Source: Marinomonas balearica
Lineage (GTDB): Bacteria; Pseudomonadota; Gammaproteobacteria; Pseudomonadales; Marinomonadaceae
Length of the DNA: 64,000 nt
Assembly: GCF_004362145.1 (NCBI RefSeq)
Contig: NZ_SNXC01000001.1
Location: 38,903-102,902 of the forward strand
Reading direction: 5' to 3'
Positions 8,782 to 17,729 of this stretch are shown piece by piece. Below the pieces are notes generated by a model. That model saw only the letters and a list, made by a program, of their open reading frames with translations, was not told where the DNA came from and made no database searches. The stretch's first letter is position 1. Each line of letters starts with the position of its first letter. Both the position numbers and the translations under genes were made by a program.

Positions 8782-9877
8782 TTTTCACTTCTATCACTTC
8801 ATCGCTTTAGTCATCATGTCCTTAATAGCATGGTCTCTTCCTAAGAAAACTCAGCTTCCTGCGGTGTCTCTTTTAGGTAATTTATTTGTTTTATGGTTCG
8901 CTCCCTATGCGTTTGTCGCAATGTCTATTAGTGCTTGTCTAGTGTATCTAATAAGTCATGCGAAAAGCCAGAAAGGGCATTGGGTTCTATTGGGTGTTGG
9001 GTACTGCATCTCTCAGTTTTTGTTGTTGCGCTTTCTTCAAGAGCACAGTGTTGATCTTGGATTAGGAGGGAGCTTTTCGGTATTGGGTGTTGCGTATTTT
9101 ACCTGTCGTGATGTTCATTATTTAGTCGAATCTTACAAAGGTAATGTGAGAAAAAATATTGTTACTTTTTGGTATTATCAAAGTTTTCTTCCCGTTATGA
9201 TTGCGGGGCCGATCAATCGATATCATGAGTTTGAAAGAGAGATTCAGCGAAGAAGCTTAGATTTTGATCAAATTTCTAAAGGGATTGAGCGAATCATATA
9301 TGGGTATGCAAAAGTAACGGTATTAGGTAATTATCTGATTGAACATAAAATTCAGTCTTATCTTACTCAACTCCCTAATCAAGAGAGTATTTTGCATTCT
9401 TGGCTTGTGTCTTTGGCTGACTGGGCCTATTTGTATGCTCAATTTAGTGGTTGGTCTGATGTCGCAATAGGTTTCTCGCTGTGCATTGGGATAAAAGTTT
9501 CTGAGAACTTTAACCGTCCGCTAAGTTCAAAAAGCTTAGTCGATTTCTGGAAACGTTGGCATATTTCCTTATCGTCTTGGTGTAAGGATTATGTGTTCAC
9601 GCCTGCCTTACTTATTACTCGAAATTTATTTATAGCGATTAGCCTTTCAATGGTTACCATGGGGCTTTGGCACGAGTCGAGCTTGTATTATATTTTTTGG
9701 GGTATCTATCATGCAATAGGTATAACATTATGTCGACTCTATATGAAACAAGACAATGAAATTGTGGAGTATCTAAGGCAACGATTTTGGTGGTCTTCAT
9801 TTACGAGAGCATTAACAATATTCTACCTTATAAATGCGTCTGTTTTTATAGGCCTATTTTATGATGGGTTGTATTGA
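8774..9877 (+). CDS. MBOAT family O-acyltransferase, DltB-like
   Basis: An integral membrane protein of 367 residues with the MBOAT signature: FWKRWHISLSSWCKDYVFTP containing H263, and GLWHESS containing the conserved catalytic histidine H300. The entry motif LPVMIAGPINRYHEF is also typical of the DltB/AlgI/PatA branch. MBOATs of this branch move acyl groups from a cytoplasmic carrier across the inner membrane. It overlaps the SGNH gene by 8 bp and is followed after 18 bp by a microprotein gene, as in Gram-positive dlt operons where DltB works with DltX. It is slightly shorter than usual DltB. Confidence 0.9.
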   Translation: MTSFHFYHFIALVIMSLIAWSLPKKTQLPAVSLLGNLFVLWFAPYAFVAMSISACLVYLISHAKSQKGHWVLLGVGYCISQFLLLRFLQEHSVDLGLGGSFSVLGVAYFTCRDVHYLVESYKGNVRKNIVTFWYYQSFLPVMIAGPINRYHEFEREIQRRSLDFDQISKGIERIIYGYAKVTVLGNYLIEHKIQSYLTQLPNQESILHSWLVSLADWAYLYAQFSGWSDVAIGFSLCIGIKVSENFNRPLSSKSLVDFWKRWHISLSSWCKDYVFTPALLITRNLFIAISLSMVTMGLWHESSLYYIFWGIYHAIGITLCRLYMKQDNEIVEYLRQRFWWSSFTRALTIFYLINASVFIGLFYDGLY

Positions 9878-9895
9878 TTACTCAGTGAGGTTCTT

Positions 9896-10042
9896 ATGTA
9901 CCGCTTTTTTGGATTGATCGATCGAGCTTTACCCAATAATGTAAAGCAATTTATAAAAGGCGTTTGGTTATATTTGTTGGTGCTGATGATTCTTTATGCT
10001 CTCAATACAGAATCTGCCGATTTCATATATTGGAATTACTAG
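9896..10042 (+). CDS. DltX-like single-pass microprotein with C-terminal FIYWNY
   Basis: This 48-residue frame begins with ATG 9896 behind GTGAGG. It has a short basic N-terminal part, one membrane segment (about 23-36, VWLYLLVLMILYAL) and ends in DFIYWNY. DltX, the microprotein of Gram-positive dlt operons, ends in a conserved F-I-Y-x-x-F motif whose tyrosine is reported to take the D-alanyl group from the DltB/DltC step before DltD uses it. Position (right after the MBOAT gene), size, single membrane span and C-terminal motif all match. Y45 would be the acceptor. The stop codon TAG forms the first base pairs of a terminator hairpin. Confidence 0.75.
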   Translation: MYRFFGLIDRALPNNVKQFIKGVWLYLLVLMILYALNTESADFIYWNY

Positions 10043-10085
10043 AAAAGAGTTTGAGTGAAAATATAAAAATTTCAAACTCTTTTCT
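10041..10085. terminator. Bidirectional terminator between the dlt-like operon and ribN
   Basis: Perfect 14-bp inverted repeat AGAAAAGAGTTTGA / TCAAACTCTTTTCT with a 17-nt loop, between two convergent genes. It begins inside the stop codon of the microprotein gene. Confidence 0.7.
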
Positions 10086-10094
10086 AACGTGCTT

Positions 10095-11030
10095 TTAAGC
10101 AGTTTGTTGTTGGACCGACTGTCGGGTTCTTGCTTCCTCAACCATCCTCAGTCCTATATTACCTGCGATCAAAAGCGTTGCGCCCGCCACTTGGTAAAGA
10201 GATAAGGACATATCCAAAAATACCCAATTAATCGCCGCTGCGAAGACTGGAAAAGTGAGTTCGGCTAAGGTTGCCATTTGTGCTGGTAACGTCTTGAGTC
10301 CCTGATAATAGAGCCACATACCAATTAATCCGCTTAGCAATGCCATGACAACCGTTAAGCTAAGGTCTGCGGTTTGAATGCTCTGTAAGCTTTCTGGGGC
10401 AGAAAAGGCAAAAAGTATCAGTACGATTAATCCAGAGAAGAAGCGCCCAGACAGGATTGCATTTGCAGGGAGCGCCTGCATCGATAAGTATTTCCCGCAT
10501 ACGGTTGATGATCCCCAAGCAAAGACGGCGATCAGTGTATAACCATATCCTTTTAGAAACTCATTTTGATCTGGGCTGTAATGCAAATTGCCTGTATTAA
10601 GCAAACGAATGTCCGGCCACATCATAATAAAACTGCCAAGCAGTATGACGCCCGCCCATCGTATGAAGTGCGATTGAATATTTTCTTTTAATAGCCAGTA
10701 CGCCAATAAGATCGCCACAATAGGCTGAAGCTTTTGCAGCAGTATTACCACCGTCGGATTGAGATACTGAAACGCTTGTGTAAACGCCAAAGTACCGATG
10801 GCAGAGCCAACGCCGCCAATAAAAAACAAACTCGCAAAAGATTTGGTTGAAAGCCTAAAGTAATGCTTTCTATAACGAATAAGCAGAGGTGCGGTAATGA
10901 GCACCAACGTAAGGTGTTCGATTAATACGATTTGGAGTGTGCTGTACCCACGCTCCAGTAGCGGGTAACGAATTAACGTATCTAAAGCCCACGTGAAACA
11001 CGCCGCGATGATAAAGAAAGTGCCTGTCAT
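10095..11030 (-). CDS. ribN: Riboflavin transporter RibN (EamA/DMT family)
   Basis: A DMT protein of 311 residues with two EamA repeats and about ten membrane segments. It starts at ATG 11030 behind TGGAGA. The decisive evidence is the FMN riboswitch in its leader (11153-11331), the hallmark of bacterial riboflavin uptake genes. RibN-type DMT carriers under this element are established in Vibrio and rhizobia. It should import riboflavin through the inner membrane and be switched off when FMN is plentiful. The gene stands alone. The functional call is an inference from family plus riboswitch. Confidence 0.8.
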   Translation of the reverse strand: MTGTFFIIAACFTWALDTLIRYPLLERGYSTLQIVLIEHLTLVLITAPLLIRYRKHYFRLSTKSFASLFFIGGVGSAIGTLAFTQAFQYLNPTVVILLQKLQPIVAILLAYWLLKENIQSHFIRWAGVILLGSFIMMWPDIRLLNTGNLHYSPDQNEFLKGYGYTLIAVFAWGSSTVCGKYLSMQALPANAILSGRFFSGLIVLILFAFSAPESLQSIQTADLSLTVVMALLSGLIGMWLYYQGLKTLPAQMATLAELTFPVFAAAINWVFLDMSLSLYQVAGATLLIAGNIGLRMVEEARTRQSVQQQTA

Positions 11031-11118
11031 CTAATTATGTCTCCATTAGTCATAAGATGAACAGGGTCGATGATTGAATCATTGCCAAGCAAAGGAGTGA
11101 AAAACAAACAGTTTGCCA

Positions 11119-11140
11119 CACGATGAACGGATTCATCGTG
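11119..11140 (-). promoter_or_regulatory. Hairpin between the FMN aptamer and ribN, probable expression platform
   Basis: Perfect 9-bp stem CACGATGAA / TTCATCGTG with a 4-nt loop. On the ribN strand it is followed within about 10 nt by a T-rich run (GTTTGTTTTTC), so it may act as a weak intrinsic terminator controlled by the aptamer just upstream. It is about 90 nt before the start codon, so direct masking of the ribosome binding site is less likely. Confidence 0.45.
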
Positions 11141-11152
11141 CCATTGCTCAGT

Positions 11153-11331
<179 letters not shown>

Positions 11332-11429
11332 TTTTAAATATACCTAGGTATTAAATTTATCTTGGTCAATTGGTCAAAACAAGAGCAATAAGGCAAAAAG
11401 TAAGAAGAAAACGGGATTTTCAAGATGCT

Positions 11430-11454
11430 CGTCAAATAAATGGTCTATTTGACG
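11430..11454. repeat. Inverted repeat in the ribN-rarD intergenic region
   Basis: Nine-base arms CGTCAAATA / TATTTGACG separated by 7 nt, with no T-run after them on either strand. It looks more like a protein-binding operator than a terminator. It lies about 100 bp upstream of the FMN element and 260 bp before rarD; which gene it serves is unclear. Confidence 0.4.
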
Positions 11455-11714
11455 GGCTCTAATTGTCATAAATCGATCCCAGAGTAGTCACTTACTTGCA
11501 TGAAACATTCTCCCGTTTTTGTTGTTTTTCTTATATGAACATCAAGCCTAGAGCAGTAAGGTTGTAGCGAATAATTGATTATGTGGCCAACAGCATTGAA
11601 ATATGAGAGTTGAATAAAAATCGCTGTGAAAATTTAGGTTGTTAATAAAAGGTTGAGTCTTTAAACTCGCGCGTTACTGCTATACCTACCCGATACAGAC
11701 TAAGGAAAGGGAAC

Positions 11715-12599
11715 ATGATGTCGTCATCTAAAGCCGGACTATTTTGCGCATTTAGTGCTTTTACATTGTGGGCGATTGCTCCAATGTATTTTAAGCTGAT
11801 GTCCTTTGTTCCTGCGACGGAAATTCTTGCAAATCGTATTATTTGGTCCTGTCTATTGGTTTTTATACTGATTGCTGGAATGCGAAAGTGGACTGAATTT
11901 AAGAGGGTGCTTACGTCGAAAAGTGCGGTTATGGCTTTGATGGCATCAACGGTCTTGATTGCTGTGAATTGGGGAACGTTTATTTGGGCCATTAACGCCA
12001 ATAAAATGCTCAGTGCAAGCCTTGGATACTACATTAATCCTTTAATCAGTATTCTGCTCGGGGTTGTCTTTTTCAAGGATAAGCTCGATAGAGTTAAACA
12101 AGGTGCTTGTGCGCTTTGTTTTATTGCCGTTTTATTGGAGGTGATTAATTTTGGTTCTCTGCCTTGGGTTGCGTTAGTTCTTGCATCTACCTTTGGTTTC
12201 TATGGGTTGGTAAGGAAGAAAATTGCAGTCGACAGTGTTACCGGTATGGCGCTTGAGACCTTGCTGCTTTTACCGTTTGCGTTAATCTATTTAATGTCGG
12301 TTCAGACGCCAACGTCTAACATATTCGAAAACTCATTTGATGTGAACTGGTTGTTATTTGCTTCTGGCCCCATAACCATGGTTCCTCTTATGTTATTTGC
12401 GACTGCGGCAAATAGAGTGAGCCTAGTCACATTAGGGTTCATGCAATACATAGGGCCCACAGGCATGTTTATTTTGGCGGTCTTTGTTTATGGTGAGCCT
12501 CTAGGTACAGAAAAACTCACGACCTTTGCCTTAATTTGGGGAGCGTTGGCTTTGCTTATCCTCGATACACTCAGAAAACTACGTAAATCCTCACGTTAA
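11715..12599 (+). CDS. rarD: RarD family permease (EamA superfamily)
   Basis: A 294-residue membrane protein closely fitting RarD: KAGLFCAFSAFTLWAIAPMY at the N-terminus, ASLGYYINPLISILLGVVFF in the middle and the ending YGEPLGTEKLTTFALIWGAL. RarD proteins are ten-span DMT carriers first named for chloramphenicol-sensitive phenotypes; their natural substrate is unsettled. The start at ATG 11715 has AAGGAAAGGG upstream. It is convergent with the TauE gene at 12627, with only 27 bp between them and no evident terminator. Confidence 0.85.
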   Translation: MMSSSKAGLFCAFSAFTLWAIAPMYFKLMSFVPATEILANRIIWSCLLVFILIAGMRKWTEFKRVLTSKSAVMALMASTVLIAVNWGTFIWAINANKMLSASLGYYINPLISILLGVVFFKDKLDRVKQGACALCFIAVLLEVINFGSLPWVALVLASTFGFYGLVRKKIAVDSVTGMALETLLLLPFALIYLMSVQTPTSNIFENSFDVNWLLFASGPITMVPLMLFATAANRVSLVTLGFMQYIGPTGMFILAVFVYGEPLGTEKLTTFALIWGALALLILDTLRKLRKSSR

Positions 12600-12626
12600 T
12601 TCGTCACCACTGTACATTCGTAACCA

Positions 12627-13352
12627 CTACGACAACACAAAGAGTTTAAAGGCGGCCATAGCCGATAAAATCCGTATTACCCACTTGAAGTGATGCGGCT
12701 TTACTCGCTTGAGGAAGTGGTAACCTATCCAGATCCCAATCGCTAAACCGGGTAACGCGTAGATGCTCGCTTGCAGGCTTTCGTGAGTAAACAGGCCTAG
12801 GAAAAAATACATAGGGAGTTTGGATAAATTGATTAGGAAAAAGGCCCAAGCTCGGGTGCTGACATAGCTTTCTTTGCTGAGTTTTTGTTCTAAAAAATAC
12901 AAACTGTATATGGGTCCAGCGGCATTAGCTATCATGCTTACGGAGCCTCCTAGAAACCCCATAACATAAGCCGCCCAAGTAGATTGCATAAAGGTTGCGG
13001 GTCGCATTTCAAGGTAAACGCCCAACGCCAGCATACTGAGGATGACTATGCCTAAGATCGTCATAAATTGCGTTGCGTCAAGGCTAGATAATACACTGGC
13101 ACCCACTAGGACTCCCAAAAATGCGAGAGGCATTAGTCGTAATAGAACAGTCCATTTTATGTGCTTTCGGTAACTGTAAATCGCCATGAAATCGGTGACT
13201 ATATAGAGCGGCAACATTACCGCTAAGGCTTCTTGCCCGGGAAACGCAATCATTATTATTGGCAATACCAGCATTCCCATACCGCCCACTGAGAACTTAG
13301 AAAAGCCAGTAATTAAGCCAGCGATCAATAATATTAAAACTGTAACATCCAT
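12627..13352 (-). CDS. TSUP family (TauE/SafE) membrane transporter
   Basis: A protein of 241 residues with about eight membrane segments and the TSUP pattern of two repeated halves. GLITGFSKFSVGGMGMLVLP lies at residues 15-34 and GFLGGSVSMIANAAGPIYSL opens the second half. The family exports sulfite, sulfoacetate or related anions, or imports some carboxylates. Nothing nearby indicates the substrate. The gene is monocistronic. Confidence 0.85.
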   Translation of the reverse strand: MDVTVLILLIAGLITGFSKFSVGGMGMLVLPIIMIAFPGQEALAVMLPLYIVTDFMAIYSYRKHIKWTVLLRLMPLAFLGVLVGASVLSSLDATQFMTILGIVILSMLALGVYLEMRPATFMQSTWAAYVMGFLGGSVSMIANAAGPIYSLYFLEQKLSKESYVSTRAWAFFLINLSKLPMYFFLGLFTHESLQASIYALPGLAIGIWIGYHFLKRVKPHHFKWVIRILSAMAAFKLFVLS

Positions 13353-13734
13353 AGGGCACTCTTGTTTAGTAGATGAGTTGTGCGGCAGAGTCTATATTTA
13401 TCTTACGCTAATTCGTTAGGGAAGCTGTAATGGTGATGTTTATTTTCACATTCATAGAAAATGCTATCTAGTTGTAGGTCTAAACAATCTCAAAATTCGC
13501 TTTAATAAACAAACTGTTTACAAAAAAAATCTTGATATTTTTCAGCCGATCCGTATGAATATAATTGTCAGCACGATCTTTTTCTATAGATATGTTCAGT
13601 TCAGGACGTACTTAGAGCATCTCAATATTTAAAGAGTCTTTTCGTGAAAATACTTAATAAGGCAGCAGGAATTACATGGGTAATTTAAGTAATTCAAAGA
13701 CTAGCCGCAATAAAAAATTAATAGTAGGTTCCAC
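13353..13734. other. 382-bp divergent intergenic region
   Basis: The region lies between the TauE gene and the dCache chemoreceptor and must carry both promoters. It is AT-rich. A GCCGATCC sequence near 13554 recalls the -10 of flagellar sigma-28 promoters but has no matching -35. No gene or repeat is seen. Confidence 0.5.
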
Positions 13735-15702
13735 ATGAAAATAAAGACTAAATTGATTGCGGCTTTTTCGGTCGCAATACTTCTCCCTGCGGTATTAATT
13801 TGCGTTATTACTGCCCACCTCGCAACCAAAAGCGCATTGAAGTCGTTTGAAGAAAGCAGCGAACAAACGGTTACGGCCGTGGAACGTTCTTTCAGCTTAT
13901 TTATGGACGATATTAAGTACGTCGTTGATTTTTTGGTTGCCAATAAAACGGTCAATGACCCAAACGCACAGCCATTAACCACCTATTTTGAGAAAAAGGG
14001 CAAAGCTCCTCAAGAAGTGTCCGTCATCAAAGGGGGGAGAGAGCGTGATCTCTTCCAACTGTTTGAAGCCATTGGAACAACCAATCCAAACTTTGTTTAT
14101 ATTTATGCGGGTGACAGTACGGATGGCTATATGGAGTGGCCTGGTACTTATGGTTATTCAGAGTGGCACCCAAAAAGCAGACCTTGGTATCAATTAGCTG
14201 AGAAAAAGCGAGATCAAACGTTATTGCGAGAATCCTATTACTGGGAACCCGATGATGCCATTTATATTTCTGCAGTACGTTCTTATAACAAAGGGAACTC
14301 GTTCGGCGGCGTAATTGCGGTCGACGTTTCAATTAAAACACTTACTGATATGGCCTCCAAAACTAAGTTAGGTGAACACGGTACAGTCATGGTTATTGAG
14401 GATACGGGTAAGATTCTCGTAGATGTACTGGAACCAGACAATGGTTTCAAAACCATTTCTGAACTGGAAGGGGAGGCGTACCAAAAAATCGCTAAGACTT
14501 CTGAAGGTGTTGTAGAGGTGAATATTAAGGGAACAGACTATTACGCAAATGTTGTGATTTCACCGGATCTTGGTTGGAAATTCGTTGGTATTGTTCCTAA
14601 ATCAGAGATTCTGGCGACAACGATAAATTTGATCAACACGACGGTCATCGTCAGTATTGTGTTGTTACTTGTACTGCTGAGTCTTGCGTATGTTATGGCT
14701 AAACGCATAATCAAACCGATTGAATCGGTCTCAGGCCATTTGCAAGTTATTGCAGAAGGCGAAGGGGATCTTACCGCACGAATCAATACCGATTCCAAAG
14801 ATGAAACAGGCATCTTATCGAATTGGTTTAATCAGTTTATTGAGAGTACCTGTAATCTCATTTTATCCATTAAACAGTCGACGGTTCAAATGGATAGTGT
14901 CGCATCGGAAATGGCCAATAAAGCACAAGAAGTTGCGAGCTCAACCACTGTTCAGCTTGAATCGATTGATCAAATTGCATCAGCCGGTAGAGAGATGGTC
15001 ATTGCAGCAAATGAGGCGGCGGAAAACTGTGAAAACACCGCACGTTTTTCTGATCAAGGGTTAGAAACAACCGTCTCAGGTAAAAAACTGATTGAAGGCA
15101 GTTCGTTAGGTGTTCAACGATTGGGCGACAAACTAAAAGAATCGAATGTGGTTATCAGTGAGCTTGAAAAAGAGACGGGTAACATTAATCAGATTCTTTC
15201 TACTATTCAGGATATTGCGGAACAGACAAATTTGCTTGCGCTCAATGCCGCAATCGAAGCGGCAAGGGCTGGCGAGCAAGGTCGAGGTTTTGCTGTTGTT
15301 GCTGACGAAGTGCGCGGATTAGCGAAACGTACTCAGGATTCGACGGAACAAATTGCCAGCATATTAGGGCTGTTGTCTGATCGTACGAAAGAAGCATCGT
15401 CCGCGATGGTGTCGAGCTTGACTGAGTCTGAAAGCGCAATTGAATTGTCAACTCAAGCACTGGATGCGTTTGATCAAATTGAAGAAGTAGTGAAACAGAT
15501 GCGGGATATGACGATGCAAACGGCGGCTTCTGCGGAAGAGCAGCGTCTGGTGACAGAAGGAATCAACGAGAATATTTTATCGATTAGTGATTCTGCAAAT
15601 ACCATCTCAAACTTGTCTGGCGACGTCGCGGAATTAAGTCAACAACAAGATGGGCTAAGTCGAGAAATCCATACATTGGTTTCCAAATTTAAAACAGAGT
15701 AA
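13735..15702 (+). CDS. Methyl-accepting chemotaxis protein with dCache sensor
   Basis: The product of 655 residues has a membrane segment at 7-29, a periplasmic dCache-type ligand domain to about residue 295 ([20 protein letters not shown] and [12 protein letters not shown] are typical of dCache_1), a second membrane segment at 300-322, a HAMP linker and a cytoplasmic signalling domain. The hairpin tip region reads [20 protein letters not shown]. dCache receptors often sense amino acids, polyamines or organic acids; the ligand is not visible here. Monocistronic, with a clear terminator after it. Confidence 0.92.
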   Translation: MKIKTKLIAAFSVAILLPAVLICVITAHLATKSALKSFEESSEQTVTAVERSFSLFMDDIKYVVDFLVANKTVNDPNAQPLTTYFEKKGKAPQEVSVIKGGRERDLFQLFEAIGTTNPNFVYIYAGDSTDGYMEWPGTYGYSEWHPKSRPWYQLAEKKRDQTLLRESYYWEPDDAIYISAVRSYNKGNSFGGVIAVDVSIKTLTDMASKTKLGEHGTVMVIEDTGKILVDVLEPDNGFKTISELEGEAYQKIAKTSEGVVEVNIKGTDYYANVVISPDLGWKFVGIVPKSEILATTINLINTTVIVSIVLLLVLLSLAYVMAKRIIKPIESVSGHLQVIAEGEGDLTARINTDSKDETGILSNWFNQFIESTCNLILSIKQSTVQMDSVASEMANKAQEVASSTTVQLESIDQIASAGREMVIAANEAAENCENTARFSDQGLETTVSGKKLIEGSSLGVQRLGDKLKESNVVISELEKETGNINQILSTIQDIAEQTNLLALNAAIEAARAGEQGRGFAVVADEVRGLAKRTQDSTEQIASILGLLSDRTKEASSAMVSSLTESESAIELSTQALDAFDQIEEVVKQMRDMTMQTAASAEEQRLVTEGINENILSISDSANTISNLSGDVAELSQQQDGLSREIHTLVSKFKTE

Positions 15703-15754
15703 CTTAAAAAAGAGTAACGTTCAGTTGCTCAAATAAGTAGGAAACGAAGACTTT

Positions 15755-15795
15755 AAAAGAGCCATTTCTCATTAAGACCGAGAGTGGCTCTTTTT
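15755..15795 (+). terminator. Intrinsic terminator after the dCache chemoreceptor
   Basis: Stem AAAAGAGCCA / TGGCTCTTTTT with a 20-nt loop, located 53 bp after the chemoreceptor stop and ending in a T-run. Confidence 0.8.
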
Positions 15796-15983
15796 ATGTT
15801 AGATCTTTTTTTATAGTATAAAGCGGGTTATCGAGCCGCGATTGCACATCGCAAAGTGAGGTTATGTTTGCTCAACGGCGACATAAATGTCTGTTAGTAA
15901 TTCATTCGGTGTGAATGGGGATTATCTCTGCCTCATCTTATTTTTTTATGATTTACAAGACGATCAATATGCGGCTAACGATT

Positions 15984-16850
15984 TTAATATTCAGATGATT
16001 GATTGTCTTTTGCGTTGAAAAGCTCCTGACAAATTTTAGCCGCCATATGGGTTCCAAACAGTGCATGAGGAATCGGAGCAATAGCCATAACAATATCGAC
16101 CGAAGGCAGTTGAGGTAAGTTATTCTTTTCTAAAATGACCAATTGAGAATCCGTGCTCGAAACGGCCATTGCACTGATCGCTAAATTTTTTCGCAACAAC
16201 GCTTTGATTGCCGTTGCGCTCGCCGTGCTACAGAGTATTCGGTAATCGCGACCTTGCTTTTCTAGGCCGTCAATTGCGGAGCTGTGAAATTTGCAATCTG
16301 GTTCATAAAGAATAAGCGGTATTGCTTCGGAATCTTTAAATTCGAATGCCTCTCCAGCAACCCATACACCGGAATCGTGCCGTATAAGATAGCCTTCTTC
16401 AGCCTCAGGAGAGCGAGTGAGTATGGCGATATCAACCGTACCTGCATCCAGTTTTCTACGCAGTTCGGTCGAGCAATCACACACAATTCTAATATTGAGT
16501 TCAGGTAAGTAAGTACGAATTTTTTCAATAACGGAAGGTAAAACGGATTCAGCGTAATCATCGGGACATCCTATCACCAAAGGCGGCTGAATGCGGTTGC
16601 TAGAAAAATTGGCCAGTGCTTCATCGTGTAATGTAAGGATTCTTCTTGCGTAGCTGACAAGCTGCTGGCCTTGCTCTGTTAAAGCCAGATTACGACCTTC
16701 CTTAACAAATAGGTTATGCCCCGCCTCTTCTTCCAGCTTTTTCATCTGCATGCTGATTGCGCTTTGAGTACGAAATGTTTGCTTTGCTGCGCGTGTAAAG
16801 CTGCCTGTATCAACGAAAGCAATAAAGCTACGTAGCGTGTCGACATCCAT
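15984..16850 (-). CDS. LysR family transcriptional regulator
   Basis: The 288-residue product starts at ATG 16850 (MDVDTLRSFIAFVDTGSFTR). A longer frame to 16964 adds 38 non-conserved residues and is rejected. The N-terminal helix-turn-helix reads SFTRAAKQTFRTQSAISMQM, and the C-terminal part is a normal effector domain (VIGCPDDYAESVLPSVIEKI). It is divergent from the GST gene at 16968, with 117 bp between them, so it probably regulates it. It resembles the LrhA/HexA-like branch at the N-terminus. Confidence 0.88.
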   Translation of the reverse strand: MDVDTLRSFIAFVDTGSFTRAAKQTFRTQSAISMQMKKLEEEAGHNLFVKEGRNLALTEQGQQLVSYARRILTLHDEALANFSSNRIQPPLVIGCPDDYAESVLPSVIEKIRTYLPELNIRIVCDCSTELRRKLDAGTVDIAILTRSPEAEEGYLIRHDSGVWVAGEAFEFKDSEAIPLILYEPDCKFHSSAIDGLEKQGRDYRILCSTASATAIKALLRKNLAISAMAVSSTDSQLVILEKNNLPQLPSVDIVMAIAPIPHALFGTHMAAKICQELFNAKDNQSSEY

Positions 16851-16967
16851 AAGCTGAATCCATAACCAATGTTGATGGGAGCCATCAAAAGTATTCGCTA
16901 GTCGCCAAAAATGCAACCTGAAACAATAGCTACCATGAGTCAACAACAGAAAAGTGAAGGACAAAAT

Positions 16968-17621
16968 ATGAAACTTATAATAGGCAATAAGAATTACTCA
17001 TCATGGTCTTTACGTGGCTGGCTTGCGCTTAAGCTGTTTAATGTACCCTTCGAGGAAATCAACTTAGAGCTCTTCAGTGAGGAATTCTACAGTGAGTTAG
17101 CCAAATACTCTCCGGTCAAAAAAGTCCCCGTGTTGGTCGACGGAGACATCAGTGTTTGGGACTCTCTGTCCATATGTGAATACATAAACGAGCAATGTAT
17201 CCAAGGAGCGGGCTGGCCGTCTGATAAGGGACAACGTGCGAAAGCCCGATCGGTTGTTGCTGAAATGCATTCGAGTTATGCCGCACTTAGAAGTGAGATG
17301 CCGATGAACTGCCGTGCACGTAAGGTTCTGACTTTATCGGAGGCCGCGCAAAAAGACGTAAAGAACATAGACGACTTATGGGCTGAATTATTGTCATCAC
17401 ACACTGGAACGTTTCTGTTTGGAGAGATCAGTTTGGCGGACGTCTTTTTTGCGCCAGTAGTGTACCGTTTTAATACCTACGGCGTTTCATTATCGGATGC
17501 TTCAAAGGCGTATTTGGATACCATGTTGGCGCTGCCTCATATGCAAGAGTGGCTTGAAGGGGCTCTGAATGAGACGCGTGTTATTGACTCTGAGGAAGTG
17601 GGGGAGCCGTTGAGCCAGTGA
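16968..17621 (+). CDS. Glutathione S-transferase family protein
   Basis: The product of 217 residues starts at MKLIIGNKNYSSWSLRGWLA, with GAAGGAC upstream; an upstream in-frame ATG at 16911 is not supported. The N-terminal thioredoxin-like domain carries NYSSWSLR, where the active-site serine is expected, and VPVLVDGDISVWDSLSICEY holds the glutathione-binding D-S pair. The C-terminal helical domain has the GEISLADVFFAPVV pattern. It conjugates or reduces electrophiles with glutathione; the substrate is unknown. Confidence 0.88.
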   Translation: MKLIIGNKNYSSWSLRGWLALKLFNVPFEEINLELFSEEFYSELAKYSPVKKVPVLVDGDISVWDSLSICEYINEQCIQGAGWPSDKGQRAKARSVVAEMHSSYAALRSEMPMNCRARKVLTLSEAAQKDVKNIDDLWAELLSSHTGTFLFGEISLADVFFAPVVYRFNTYGVSLSDASKAYLDTMLALPHMQEWLEGALNETRVIDSEEVGEPLSQ

Positions 17622-17729
17622 GCAGCTGACGTTAAGTTACGTGTGCTGACGAAACTTTGACATTTTGTGTGTGATTGTCATTAAATGGACAACTACATAC
17701 AAGATGTCATTGTTAATAAATGAGGGATT

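Noticed and set aside
13554..13561. GCCGATCC resembling a flagellar sigma-28 -10 element before the dCache chemoreceptor
   Set aside because: The -35 part (TAAA at the right distance) is not present and it lies about 175 bp before the gene.
16851..16964. N-terminal extension of the LysR gene at 15984
   Set aside because: The extra 38 residues are unlike any LysR start; MDVDTLRSFI is the normal beginning.
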